From: Struthidea cinerea
Lineage: Eukaryota; Chordata; Aves; Passeriformes; Corcoracidae
DNA length: 64,000 nucleotides
NCBI GenBank assembly: GCA_013397865.1
Contig: VZTI01005062.1
Span: 385,582-449,581 of the forward strand
Direction of reading: 5' to 3'
Shown here in pieces: positions 1-13,842 of the stretch. Under the pieces are notes generated by a model that saw only the letters and a program-made list of their open reading frames with translations, searched no databases and was not told the origin of the DNA. Positions within the stretch are counted from its first letter, which is position 1; every line of letters starts with the position of its first letter. Position numbers and translations under genes: made by a program.

Positions 1-561
1 TGTACATGCTGTGGCTACTGTAATCCTTCTCCACCTGCCGTGGCTGGGGAATAAAACATAGCACCGCATCTGCTGAGGAGACAAGGCTGTTGCATGCTTT
101 CTAAGAGTTCACAGGCCAGCTAAGACAGCTGGGGAGCTTGACTTTTATTGAGGGATTGGAGCAAATCCTCCAGAGGATACTTGTTTAGGAGGGAAGGGAC
201 CGGCTGGAATGACAAGGGATGGAGATAACTGGGAGGACTGAGAACATGACTAGTGGCAGTAGAAGAAGATGCATTGGCAAGCAGGTACAGGGAGCTGTGA
301 CAGAAAATGAGGTGTGGTGAAATCAAAACAGAAAATGGCAGTTTAGGCTAAAAAAATTAAATAAAACCCCAAGAACTTCCAGGACGAAGAACAGGGGTAT
401 TAACTTTGCAAATTACACTAAGCAGGCAAAACTGCAAACACTCAGCAGGACAGAATTAATGCACAGTATAGTCTTGATAAGCTGAAGAAGGGGTCTGAAA
501 AAATCAAAGAGGAAAGCACTGTGTGTGAATAAGAAAAATTAATAACTTAAGCACAAATGAT
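1..561. other. Unique AT-rich DNA, no gene seen
   Basis: No recognisable exon, RNA gene or repeat was found. The short open frames on both strands have no familiar motif and look like chance. The first 300 bases are slightly richer in G and C than what follows. Confidence 0.6.
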
Positions 562-950
562 CTAGAGGGGGGCCATGATGGTGATCAGGGGGTTGGGGGT
601 CTACAGAGCCTGGGTTTTTTACCCTAGGGAATAGAAGGCTCCAGAGAAACCTTATGGCAGCCTCCCAGTGCTTAAAAGGGGACTACAGAAAAGATGGAGA
701 GGCTCATTATCAGGGAGTGTAATGAAAGGACAAGTGAAAACAGATTTAAACTCAAAGAAGGTAGGTTTGAAATAGATATTAGGAAGATATTAATTTGATG
801 AGACACAGGAACAGGTTGCCCAGATAATTTGTGGATGCTCCATCCCTGGAAGTGTTCCAGGCCAGGTTGGATAGGGCTTTGAGTAATTTTTCTAGTGAAA
901 GGAGCTAGATGATGTTTTCTTTTTCTTTCTAAGCATTCTATGATTCTAAT
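562..950 (+). mobile_element. CR1 LINE, truncated 3' fragment
   Basis: The block follows the 3' part of avian CR1 in the right order: a degraded GCCATGATGGTGATCAGGGGG stretch near 571-591, the CTCCATCCCTGGAAGTGTTCC module near 838-858, GCCAGGTTGGATAGGGC at 861-877, and a tail of ATTCTATGATTCTA near 935-948. CR1 inserts by target-primed reverse transcription and is usually 5'-truncated, as here. The stretch that normally reads like AAGGTCCCTTCCAACC is replaced by a T- and C-rich run (about 915-931). The copy is old and has no coding capacity. Confidence 0.9.
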
Positions 951-3900
951 ACAGAATTACAAGACATAGCAGTTCTGCATTTATAATTAAGTTTATTTAT
1001 TATTCATGTGATATAAATATTCTGTTTCATTAAAAGTAGTATGTTCATTTTAACCACAAAATATCTGTGCATTTACAGACCCACCTCCATTTTTGATCTG
1101 AAAAACATCAGATATGGTTAGTTTAGAAAAAAAAGAAGATGGTAGAAAGACAGGAGTCCTCAAATACATGAAATGTTGCCTTAATAAAAAAGGAAATTAA
1201 GTGTTCAGTGTTCACTGAGTGTAGAACAAGGAAGGATGTATTTAAACTGCAGCATCATTCTGTTAAATGTGAGTAAGACATTTTTTATTATGAAAGCAAA
1301 TGAGAATCAGAGCTGACTGTTAGAAGGATCAGTAATATTCTATTTGGAGATTTTCAGCTATGGATTAAACTGGCATCTTCCAGAAATGCTTTTGTTATCT
1401 GTTTTGGGATTTTGCCTTGACAGTGACCTCTGAAAACCCCTTTCAGACCTCCAGCCTTTCATTTTCTAATGATGTATCTAAAAGAACTTCACAAACTGAA
1501 CCTTATAAAGAAGCAGTTGCTTATGAAATGATTGGCTTGGCTGAGCAGCATGTATACAGTGTTTTCTGTGGATTCTATCACTGTGGGGTTAATTTTCAAA
1601 GTAGTCTGTTCTACATTACCAAGTTTTCCCTCACAAGCGTTTTCTATTGTTTGGCCTATGGGGGCTGTAACATAAAATTAGCTTTTACAATTTTTTTTTG
1701 GTCTAATTGGACTGCAATAACATTCCCTCAAGAAACGGAGATGAACAAACTGCAAATGAAATGTTCCTCTACAGTCAAAACTGATCTAGATTGTCTTATT
1801 TTCAATCATCAATACACAGTTTATTAGTTACACCCAGAGTTTCATCACCTTAAAACTTAATTTTTTCTTTAGTTAGTATTTGGAACAGATTTTTCTTTCC
1901 TGCTGATCTTTTGATGATAGCAATATTAACAAAAGACAGCTGAGACAAAGAGGGGCATCATGCATGATGTCTGTGAATTTATGTGTCTTCAGAACAAACA
2001 CAGAACTGAGCTTGCACTGCTTACTGGAGGAATTAATGTTGTTCGTTAGGCAGGCTGGTGTCTGATTCCATCTACCATTATTTGATACCAAGTGCTTTTA
2101 TAGTCCTGTTTTCACTTCCAGTTCACTTACGAAGGTTCAAGTGAGTACACAAACACCACTCTGTTTATGGATACAGGGTCTCTGAGTTCAGTCTGTTCGT
2201 TTGACATACACAGCTTTAAAGCCATACATGGATGCAGTACTTCTGCAACTAGGTGTTATGAATATTTTAACACCTCTGTCATTACACTAGTGTTGATGTT
2301 TACTTCTTTGCTTATATTTGCTTGCCTCTCCTAAGACTGCAACACTTCCTTTTGATAACAGATCAAACGGAGGGTTTTGTTCCTTACATTTACGAAAACT
2401 AGGAAAAAAGTGCCTACCATCTCCTAATACCTGTTTCTTCATGCAGAGCCAAATAAATATTCTGACAAAAATTATATATTATAAACATTGAAGCCATCTA
2501 ATAAGATGTTGAACCTTGTTTCAGAGCAGTTGCTATTCTCAGAAATGTATAAATTAAATGATATATTTTTAATGTCATTATAGAAATGCAGTTATTAAGC
2601 ATATCTTTTCTAACTGTGCAAAAAGAATGGGATAAGTTTTCTTCATTAATGTTAATCAAATGATAAGAAAGCTTGAATATACAGGTGAAAAGCAGAAAAT
2701 TTAGGTAGAGATAGTGTTTTTTGAAGTCAAGATCTCACAGAGTTTTAAAATCAAATAGTTATAGCTGACAGCTATGACTTTTAACAAAATAACCCTCTTT
2801 TGTATCTTTCCAGGATATGTAATCTGAAAAAAATTCACTACCTATTGAATCCTCAATCAGAGTAAGACTGAAGTTTGCCCATAGCACTATTTAGTCAAAA
2901 ACCTATGACAGCACTCAGCTTTATGATGACAGTCACAATGCAATTTTTAACATTGTTCTATTTTTGTTAAACAGGAATGTTAAACGTCTAAAGAAAAAGA
3001 AACACCTGCCTATATCGGGATCTTGTTGTACGCCCAGTTCACTTCAAAAAGACAAGCATCATCCCAGCACTAGAGACTAAAGCATCATACTTGGACATTC
3101 TTGAAGACTTTAGCTCAGAATGACAGAAGAAAATTAAAAGGTCTTTGGTTGCACTGCAAAATTTTTATGAGATCCCAGCTGCATAATTCTAGCTTGTCAA
3201 TAAGATTATACAACTTGTAAGAAAGCAAAGTCAGTTTTGTACCTCATGGCTTAGTATCATGTATAAGATTTGATTGCGAGCTACCAAGATATAATTTAGA
3301 TTAAAAAGAAATTGTTCCTGTTAGCTAAAATAATTCATTTCCTCTAAATGCAGAGCAAAGACAACCACTGGCACAGCACATTGCTAGCAGTAATTGTAGG
3401 GGGGAAAAAAAAAATCTTTTAACCTCTTTTTCAAGAAAATGTCTTAGAATATAGCAGTGTTAAAAAGAAAAGTAAACCAGAGAATGAATCAGTAAATTCT
3501 ATGCAAAATGGGATATTAACTATAAACTGTCCACATATCATTGTTGAAATAAGGAACAAATATAGCTGCAGTGGTAACTGAGGTTTTTATTTCCCAAAAA
3601 ATGCACTGGGCTAGTCTGTACCAGGAATAGTTTTGCTCAAAACTCTTGTACCCTGTGTAATCCTCACCGTATGTCTGCAACTTGGAGGGGCAAAAGCTAA
3701 TGAGTAAATGGAGTGATCATCACCTCCAACTTCATAACTCCACAACCAGAGAAACTTTCAGTAATTGCCATGTCCCCAACATGCAATGAATTTCTGGTGA
3801 ATGAGTTAATGCTTCCAGCGATACGAAACTGTTGAATATGAGGATTTTTGAGTCAAAGAATGGCCACCTCTGCTATTGCAAATGTATTGCTTGTGACAGC

Positions 3901-6900
3901 TACTGCCTCTTGACATCTGCTGTTTACTTTCATGTTTTGTGAGAAAATAATCTTCTCTGCCTCTTCCTAGTTTAAGATGAAGTACAAAAGAAATAGTAGC
4001 CTGTTGGATTCCTCTTTTTTAACAGGTGAAACTCCACAGAATAAAAATGCAGCTGCCACAAATGAATAAATGTTATAGATGTCTGCATATTCATGAATAT
4101 CAATAGCTGACTTAGAGATTGCTGTGATGAGAGAGTTTGGAGGACTGATTAAACCAGATTTAAACTTTAAACAGCAGTGGTCTAGACTGATATTCATTAA
4201 CATACTTTGGGCTAATGCCTAGTTCTTACCCAGTAAGATCTTAACAGCTAACTAAGATTGTTCTGACTATACAGTAGCGCAGAGGCCGTGCTAGATAGTG
4301 AGCACTGGTGGATGAGGCCCTTAAAGCACCTCAGTTCCTGAGGTCAAGGTGACCAGGCTTCACAGCTATTCCAATGGGAAAGTCAGAGCTGAATATCTTC
4401 TTTTTATGCATCTCTCCTTGCTCACGTCTGGTGTTTTTCCTGGTTGCTTTCCCCCCTTCTAAAGGAGGATCTCATGTGATCCTGGTGCTAGTCATCTCAT
4501 TTCTGGTTTTGTGAGCTGTCCTTCTTGTGTGTTCAGCAAAACGCCCTCCTCATTTTCAGGCCCTTGTGCTTATTTTGTACTCTGTTCTTGATCTTGAAAA
4601 CTGTGCTTCTTGTAGTAACACAATGTTTTCCTGTGCCACCTGAGTGCAAGTCTTTGCCTTCTTTGGAGGTCATCTCACCCACACGTTTATGCAGAATGCT
4701 CGTACGTTGTGTCTGGCCATGCAATCTCAGTATTACAGAATATGTTGGTATTATTGTGCGCTTATGTTTGGGTTCAAGACCAGCTAATATTGATTCTGCC
4801 CAGATTAATGCACTTCTCAGGTGTAGCAATTACAGGCCTCTGTTTTGATTACACAGTTGTAAAAATTGATTATTGGACAGAGGTGAATTCTGCTTAAAGA
4901 AAAAGTTATTCAGCATAGGGATCCGCATTTATACTGTTTGTGAACGGCTGCAGAGCTCCTTTAACAACTTAGAACCCATGTATTTTATCCATAATAAATG
5001 AACTGATTAACAGTATAGTGCAGAAAACAATACTGGAGTATCAGTCCGTAGTCTTTAATGCCACTGAGTTCATAAAATTCCAATTCATAAATACTGATGA
5101 TACTGAGTAAAATAATGATCTGGAAGTATTTGGTGAACAAAATACTTCATGTCTTCACAGAGTAACAATATATTTGGCACAAAAGACATCATAGGCTCAA
5201 TACCACATGCAGCACTTGCATCAGAAATAGAAACTGCGGCCTACTAAATCTGTAATACAATTCTTCTAATTCACAGGGTTTTATCTACCTAAATGGTTTC
5301 TGTATCCAACAGGTCCAACCAATATCCTCTTGGTTTGGGTAAAGTGTTTGGAGAGATCTTTTTAAGACGACTCTGCAGGACTAATCTCAAAACTACCAGA
5401 AATATTAGAATTACATTTTTGGCAGGGAGAATTTCATTGAATAGTGGCATATACAGCCTGCTGACCTTTCTGAAGTACTCTCCTGATGATGTGAGAATAG
5501 CATGCACTTTTAGATTCAGTTTCTGGGTCATCTATGAAACATTTCTCCTACTTTCTCTGAGAGGGTTTTCCTTGGCTCATTTGGCCACGTATCTTCCAGG
5601 GAAACTCTCCCCAACTTTATAAATTTTGTGATTCACTTCACATTTGGTGGAATCTTTCTAGGTAGGAAAAAACAACTCACATTTCCCATTAATGAGAAAC
5701 ACTTTGGTTTTCTGCCAAAAAGTTTAATTGCATAGTCATGAAGGTTAAAATACAGAAGCAAGTTTATTGTTTCATTATGAAATTTAAGATTCTCAAGGAA
5801 CCTGTGTCAGTGTTTTCTAAGTAGATTATGGCTTCCACATCCCCCCTGCAAGCAACCTCTAAAGGGAAATAGATATTTTTGTTCCCATAATAACAATGCA
5901 GAACTCATGGAAATATCTGAGATCTAATAGCTTATTTCAGATGTATTCAGACTACCTAGTCTGAATATCTGTCTGTGGGATTCTGTCTCCAATAGTATGT
6001 AGTCCTGACACGGCACGACAAGTCACCTCTTCTCCACTTATAAAGTCAGTGCAGTCCTGACTCCACATCTGATTTTGACAACGCCTTCAGTCTAATCTTG
6101 TCAGACAGAGCTGCCTTATGCCAAATGGTTCACTAATAGCCCAGACAAAGGCAAAATTTTATTCACTAGAATGGTTTTTATCCTTCATTTTTGCTGCACG
6201 GTCTTAGCGTACACACAGGTGCACATTTCAGGGAAACAAAAAATAATTAAGACAGTCTGTGCAGCAAACATAGGCTTATTAGCCTGGAGCCATTTCTGAT
6301 ATTTCCCACATGTACTAAAACTATTTAACTGTGCATTGGTTATCAAGGGCAAAGTTAGAGGACATCTATATTTAAAATACTACCAACACTTTGATTTCAG
6401 TCTTTCTGTTTCATGTTGATTAGACTGCGAAGGCAGGCTGCAGCTTTTTATTAAATCTAGAGGATGTCTATCAAATAAAAGGTGTTTTATCAGCTTCCTG
6501 TGTGAAAATAACATAAATGGCAACATTAGATTTAAAATAGTAAAAAAAAGAGACGAGAATAAACTGCTCATATATAACCCTTTGCTATCGCCTTCCGTCT
6601 AGGAATTTATAAATATTTCAGATACAAAGAGTACCTTTTATTGCTTTTACCGCAAGACATAGAACAAATTTTGAGTCCTTACATAGAAATAGTTAGGCTG
6701 ACTCCAGCAGAGCTTGGATACACTGTGCTTTGATGTGTAAGGTGATAGGAATATAGCTAACCTTGAAACCGAATTAGTATATTTGGCTGTACAGTAAAAT
6801 ATTTGTGATAACACCATTGGCTGAAAGGCTGATACTGCTAAGATATCACCTTTTAGATTCCCATCAAGGACATTTTCAATATTTTTTGACAATAGTTTCC

Positions 6901-8046
6901 ATGCCAATACTGATATTTCAAAAAAATTAGTTTTTTCTGGAGTAATATTAGATATGCCCAATTAACAGGAGATCGTTTTTGTCATCACTATCTTATGGCT
7001 ATATCAGCAAGTAGAAAGGGGAAGAAAAAAGGGGAAGAGCTGTAGTGTTATTAAGGAGAATTGGATATGTTATGAAGGGAGAAGACAGTCTGCTTTGGAC
7101 TAGCTTTTCTCTGGTCCCAAGGTCCAAACATGGATTAATCACCGGAGTGCATCAGGTGTGCATTGTGTGCACATTTTTCAGTGTAGTTTCACCCAAAAGA
7201 AATACAGTTCATGTGCTCTGAGGCTGTTCTGTAGCTGGGTTCAATCAGGTTTGTTTCAAAACTGCACCCTTGATTCTCACTAAAACACTAATGTACACAT
7301 TGCACTGTTTTAGTTTATAAAAGAAGATTCGGTTTCAGTTGTCCCTAAACAGAGCATACAGATAATTTATCCAAAGAAAGACTCCCTTTGCTTATCTTGC
7401 TAAGTGCCATAAGCTGAATTGGAGAGATCATCTTCATAGCTGATAAACCAGTATAATCTGGGAGCAATATCCATAGTTATGATGACAGGCTAGAAAGCTC
7501 TTCAATTTCAGTCTTCCACTGCAGCTTCTACTTACTCTGGAACAAACTTGCCATAGTAGGACTTGATCTCTTTTTTTATTCAGTGGTTAAAAAACTAAAG
7601 AGGGTAAGCAAACCTGCTCTCCACAATCACTAGCTTCTTGGTGCTGATTGATTTTGCAATAATGAGATGTTTTTGACATTATGAGTTCAGCAGATGAGAT
7701 CTTTCAGCTAATACTAAGTTAATCCATAGCATTCATAAGAATAGATTTTACTTTCTCAGATTATCTCTGGAAAATTCAGGACTAATTCTTGCACTCCTTG
7801 ACAATTAAAAAGAAAGGCATAAATATTATTAAATATGAACCTTGTGTTCCATTACCTGCCTTTCAGGCTGATGAAAAGTATTGGAATAGAGGAAGCCTAA
7901 AAACTCAGTTACTTATTAAGGGTTTGCTTTTCAATGCATGTTACTAATCTAACCTCACCTCTTTTCCCTTTAAATCTTTGTTTAATATAACAATTATAGC
8001 AAGATGGATTTGTGCTTTGGATTTGTAGTTTGGCTTGATTAATACT
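951..8046. other. 7 kb of unique AT-rich DNA without a recognised gene
   Basis: The block holds many short open frames on both strands. The longest are 1417-1827 (+, 136 codons) and overlapping frames on both strands near 5289-5622, and none shows a motif I recognise. A-runs and T-runs are common. No tRNA-like, snRNA-like or LTR-like structure was seen. Confidence 0.55.
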
Positions 8047-8336
8047 GGACTTTTTACAAAAACAGCTAGTGACCAGGGAGAATGGCTTCAAAGTGAAAAA
8101 GGACAGGTTTAGGTTAGATATTAGGAAGAAATTCTTTACTCTGAGGGTAATGAGGTGCTGGAGCAGGTTTTCCAGGGAAGTTGGGATGCCCCATCCCTGG
8201 AAGTGTTAAGGACAGGTTGGATGACGCTTTAAGCAGCCTGGTCTAATGGGAGATATCCCTGCATATGGCAGGGGGATTGGAGCTATATCATCTTTAAGGT
8301 CTTTTCCACCCCAAACTATTCCATGATTCTATGATG
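8047..8336 (+). mobile_element. CR1 LINE, truncated 3' end
   Basis: The fragment starts at a GGACTTTTTACAA motif that matches the CR1 section ahead of the conserved 3' region. It continues through GTTTAGGTTAGATATTAGGAAGAA (about 8106-8129), CCATCCCTGGAAGTGTT at 8191-8207, and ACAGGTTGGATGACGC near 8212-8227. It ends in CCATGATTCTATGATG at 8321-8336, the avian CR1 3' terminus with its octamer repeat. Only about 290 bases survive, so the break is deep inside ORF2. Divergence from the family pattern suggests an old copy. Confidence 0.93.
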
Positions 8337-11300
8337 TGTTTAAAGAAACAAGGTGGGGTTTAAAAATTCATATTTAATATTAATACTGTTAATGTCAGTG
8401 TGATTGTATTTTGCTGATCTGGAGCTCTGTGCAGGAGTGACATTATCCAGAGTAATTACACATTTTTAAACAGTTACCCATCTTACTCTCTAAGAACTAG
8501 TAATTTGACTCCTGCAGTTCTGAATCATTTGCATAAAAGTGAAAGTAAAATTGATATAAAGTGTTTTGGGGGGAGACCACTTGGATTTCAGCAGTGGTAA
8601 AGGGAGAAATTTCAGAGTAAAATGCTAGTTACCATTGAAAAGAGAATTTCACTGCAGGTTATGGTGAACAAAAATCCCTTCAAAATATTACCCGATTCTA
8701 TTTTTCTTTATCATTTGAGATCAGAGTTACCAGCCACAGTAGTTATATCAACTGGTTTAAATTGATTGTTTATGTATTTTGTAAAGCATTAATTATGAGG
8801 CAACCTTTCCTTCATCTACTATGATAGCTTCTGTGTCTTATCTATAAATGTGCATTTAACTTACAATAACTCATTGAGAAAAGAGAAATAGGTATTGAGT
8901 ATAGAAAAAACTAACATGGGATGATGTGACTCAGCTCTGGACTTGATTATGAGTATCACTGTCATCAAATACTCTCTTTCACAGTCAAGAGAGGTTACTC
9001 TTAAGCTCTGTAACGTATTTGTCTGGTTGTGTGGAACAGAAACTGCTTAATAAGGTGCTACCATATACTTTACAGTTACAGATTATATGGAGGTTACATG
9101 GAGAAACATCTAGTCATTTGCCCATCTCGAAGCAGAAGAAATAGTAGAGGAGATGGGTAAAGGAGCGGTAGATCTTCTGTGTAAGCTATGTGTCCTGCCC
9201 AGCACAGCACCAAACATTTCTGTTCCTCTTCTCCTTCATCATCACAATAAAAGGAAGGGGTGCCACCAGAAGTGCAATTTGGGATTATTTAATTGAAAAA
9301 TTATCTTCTTCCTCTGCTCAGGAAGAGCAGAAAGCAGTAAAAATTTTGAGGACTGATCGCAAGAATAAAAATAGAACCTCAGAAGGTCCAGAATGATTGC
9401 TCATTCCAGTTCCTTGGTCCGCTCTGACAAACACATTCATGATTTCAAGGAAAAGATTTTTTTCTACTTATCAACTTTTGATCAAGATCCATAGAATTTA
9501 TAATTTTGTCTTGAACACATTCAACACCACATGGCTTTTTTTCATCTTCCCACAAATGTATCTGTTGATACATTGTTTCCCAGCTGAAGCCAACAAAACT
9601 GCAAGTGGGTTATCTCTGCCATTACTCAAGGCTTAGGCATATGTCACTGATCCAGCTGGCAAAAAATCCACTCTACCTTGGCAATTCCATTTATCACTAA
9701 ATATCCCTGAAGTAGAGAATAATCATGGGGTTTGGGTTGTAGGTATTTCATCTGCTCCAACTGAGCAGTTTTGCCAATAACCATCAAGATATTTCGTGCC
9801 GCCTGAGATTGTGCCTGATTGCTTCTCTGTGTTACAACTGCCTATTGAAGAACTTCATTTTGTCTGTCAGAAGTTATAGAACTTTTTAAAAACTTCGAAA
9901 ACATTTTGTCGGTGTTTTTGAAACAAGCTGTAGAGTTATGAGTCTAACTTTCAGGGGGATATGGGCTCCTCTATTCACTTATGTCTTAGCGAATACTGCA
10001 AATATATTTTCATTCTTTTTTAATGTGTGTGAAGCTTCGCTTTTATTGCTAAATACATTTGCACGAAGACAGGATTTGTGTTGCATACTTCGTTCACTCC
10101 TGCTACCATTTTCTCTCTGAAACTTGTAATCCACTGAATGTAAATCCCAGACTTCTCCACTGCTAATTGTGATATGGCAGAGAGGGGATTATGACTCTGA
10201 GGGAGAAATAAGCAGCTGGAACAGATGAACACTTACAAAACAAAAGTCATCTTTGCATGAAACGTATCACACATTTGCTTTTCCATTTGCTTTTTTAAAG
10301 CAAGGTGGGGGGAATGCCACTAGGGGAAAATGTGTGTTTCCTCACAGAGAGAGGATATGATCATAAACTGAAGGGTCTTACAGGCTTTAATAAAAAGGAT
10401 GTTTTGGTCCTGATGGCAAAACACTGAGAAGGGTCAGAGACAGTCCAGCACTTGAATGATATCTTAGCAGGGTTCAGGACACCAGCTTCTGTAGCCTAAG
10501 GCTTCAGACACAGCTTATCAGTCAGAATTGACTGAAATGTATTTCTTAAATAATGTTCCAAGCTGTATTTGATAACTTCAGCCATTTCATCATTCTACTT
10601 TCTTATACACAGAACACAACCATAGGTCAAAGGAACATGAACGGGAATACAGGATTTAAAAAACATCCACCTTCATATCTGCCAATCCATTATACAGTCC
10701 ATGAAGAAGTGTTTCAAGGCTGTGACATGCCTGAATTTAATTTCATTTCGTTCAGCACGGAAAATTGTTTTTCATGTACTTTCTCACTGCATGCATTTCT
10801 CTGTTGTACAGAGAAAACAAAGGAAACTGCATCAAGGTGTCTTTCAGGCCCCTATTTCAATAGAGAGTTCATCTGTAAATTTTTGACTCAGGTCAAAGCC
10901 AGGAGGTAAAAAGAAACCACAGTTATCTCTTTCTGCTTAAAAACAATTACTATCTTCTTGTCCAGGGAATTGCTTTACCCTTCACAGAATCTCAAGATAT
11001 ATGCTGTCATAAAATGAATTTCATTCATATGAATTGCAACTAACACTACCTTCTACAGGGAACTGCAGCTGATGTCCCTAGAAATATCATCTTTATTGTT
11101 CTTTTTAATGAAGCATAGGATAAGTTTTACTCTTCAATTCCCAGAGCTGATCAAATCAGGAGCTTGTATATCTGGATGTACCTGGATGAAGTCCACTCTT
11201 TTCTTGCAAAAAGGAGGGGATTTTCAAGTTAGCAACCAAGTCCTGCAATGCCTTTTAGAGAAGGGAAATGGGAAGAGAGCAGGTGTTTGCTGCAGAGAGT

Positions 11301-13744
11301 AGCTTAGACCTCCCCCCTTTCTGCTCTCTCTTCTTTGCTGTTAAAGAAGTGCAAAATGCCTTCTTCCTCTTCGAATGCAAGCATCTGAAGGGCTCCCTCC
11401 TTCCTCTTTGTGAAGTGGGCTGTAAACAGGAATGATAGAAAACCGTATTTGAGAAGTCTTCCTACTAGTGATAAATGACTGTTTTCCACATGCAGAGAAG
11501 CACAATACAAGATAAGGAGACAGAATGGATGAAACACAAAACATGCAAACAGAATTTGGAGTTGTCTGACAGAAGTGTCAGCAAATTGGTGTAAGTTATA
11601 GTATTTTGCTTTCACTTACAGGCTCAGAGCTGGATTCACCTCTTGCCAGTGATGAGTTTGGCAAAAGATCTAAGAAATTCTGCACAATGGGTGCTTTTGG
11701 CTGTCAACAGCCTATTTTAGGAGACAGAAATATATGGAACATGAAAAATGACCCAACAGGACAGCGACCAAGAATCTGCCTGGCATGCCCCTTACACATA
11801 AACCTTCCAAAGTGTTGATGAGCCATGCTGGCCATTATAAAGCTACATTTTGTGAGAGTTTTAGGAGATTCAATATGGATAAAGCCCAGAGGAGCGAGTT
11901 CTCTTTTACTTACTTTGGTTTATAATCATTGTTATCTCTATTGTAATCTTTTAAGTAGAAAACAGTGTGGGGGAGCTTTGGTGTTGTATTCTCCACTTGG
12001 TCAGCCCTCATTGCACACACTCTCTGTTAGTTCCTGAGCACTGTACTTACCCAGAAGTGGCATAACCTAATTTGTGAACTCAGCCTGCAAACTAAAACTT
12101 GTCAGCTCTTAAATATTATTAGCAAGAGTTTGACATCGTTCAAAAATGTTTACAAATCACTATAGTGTGTCCTTGAGACAAGACACAGAATTCTGTTTGC
12201 ATTTTTAAAATCCCTAAAGAATGGGGCTCTTGTCCAACAATATGGTCCTCATGACTGCTGGAAAACAAATAATAAATATTAGAAAAACATGCTAAACACA
12301 GATAAGTAAAAAAAATCTTCTTTTTCCCCTGTTTTGCAGATGGGAAGGCACTAGGCCCTCCAGTGCTACCCCTGGCCTTTCCCAAACTCAGGCAAGATGC
12401 TGTTTTAGTTAACATTCCAGTGTGGCTTATCCCTTGTTTATTTTTCCCCATCATTTCGCAACAATGCTTTTTGGCAGATGGAAATGACTCCAACAAAAAG
12501 CCAGGTGCATGCTCTGGCGGTTTCCCTGCTAAAAGGGATTTAGTCAGATGTTTCTTCCACCTGTGAATTGGCTGCCCAGTCTCAGCCAGTTCCTATGAAT
12601 GTAATTATTATGCTCTATTTCAAAAAGCTGAAAAAAGTTCAAGCTGGTTCTGTTAAAAAAAAGAGTCTGATACCATCACAATTTCTCTATTTTCAGAACC
12701 TGATTGTCCCACAATTTCTGTGACAATCAGTTTCATTTTCAGTTTGAGGGCATATCCTGACCTGATTTCCACGAATCTACTTCAGATTTACACCAAAGCA
12801 ATAATAATCGGTGGCAGTCTTTAAATGTTTTACAGGTATTCACATCTTTAACTCAGTTCCCAAATAGTCAAATTCCCCACTTTTTTCTGTGAACAGATGA
12901 GTCATATTCAGGCAGTAATGAGAGACTCTGTGTGCGTGACTTCACGGGGAGCTCTGCTACCTGGAGGGAAGGCTACCACTATGTGGCTTCCATGGGATTT
13001 TTAGATTCTTGGGCTTTGAGATCTCCTTTTTCTTTATGAGGAGCAAATCCATTTTCTCAAAAGGACAAATCCCTGCATTTTTAGCCTGACATGAAGAAGT
13101 CCATTAAGCAGCATGAGAAGTTCAAAATTAACTAAAGTTCTATACTAAAATATTTTTTTAAAATCTGAGATAAATATGAGGCAGGTTCCATATTAATGGA
13201 CTGAGGCATAAAACTTCACACACAGTGACAATGCAAACACAGCCCTTTTTATCACTGATCAAAAGCACTTGGCTAGAACCATCAGTCTTCACACAGATGT
13301 ACTCCAAGACAGATTTTTGGGAGTTACAAATTGAAAGCAGAGAAAAGCAGCAGCCCAGCATGAGTGAAGAAATTTCAGAGGTAAATAACCAGTCAGACTG
13401 CCTAGGGCAAGGCTGTTTGGAGGACTGGCTGCCCAGTCCTGTGCAGAGAGAGAGGTCCTGATATTGCACAGATTCCCAAGGTGAAAAGCCAAATATGACC
13501 ACAGTGTTCACTGAATTGTGTGATATAGAATGTAGATTTTCCTTGAATTAAATCCCATTCAAGCTACTGCATAATAGGTAGAAAAAAAGACCAAACTTGT
13601 TCTTAAACTCTGTAGCCATAATGTAACAACTACCACAATGTTTCATGTTCCAGTGCCAGTTTTCTTCAATCTAGGTAATACACAGCTTTTCCAGTTTATT
13701 GTAGCCTCATTTTGTGTAGCGTAGGTTTAGGGTTATTTTTTAGA

Positions 13745-13842
13745 GGGGGTGAGGGGGTGTTGTTTGGGGGTTTTGTTCAGTTTCTTGTTACTCTTCTTGT
13801 TGTTGTTTTTGTTTGGGTTGGATTTTTTTTTGTGGGTGGGGG
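13745..13842 (+). repeat. G/T-rich low-complexity tract with five-G runs
   Basis: Three GGGGG runs lie at 13745-13749, 13753-13757 and 13766-13770. Shorter G runs lie at 13815-13817 and 13834-13836, and another GGGGG at 13838-13842. The DNA between is mostly T with GTT repeats. The first three runs have loops of 3 and 8 bases, so a G-quadruplex would need a distant fourth run. The complementary strand is correspondingly rich in A and C. Confidence 0.6.

Noticed and set aside
1417..1827. 136-codon plus-strand open frame
   Set aside because: It has no family resemblance or domain. Its codon use looks like that of ordinary AT-rich DNA.
5289..5622. Overlapping open frames of 80 and 109 codons on opposite strands
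   Set aside because: Being open on both strands is a feature of local composition. Neither product is recognisable.
11606..11818. Exon-like frame after a TTTCACTTACAG acceptor
   Set aside because: No matching donor was found before the stop, and the peptide is unrecognised.
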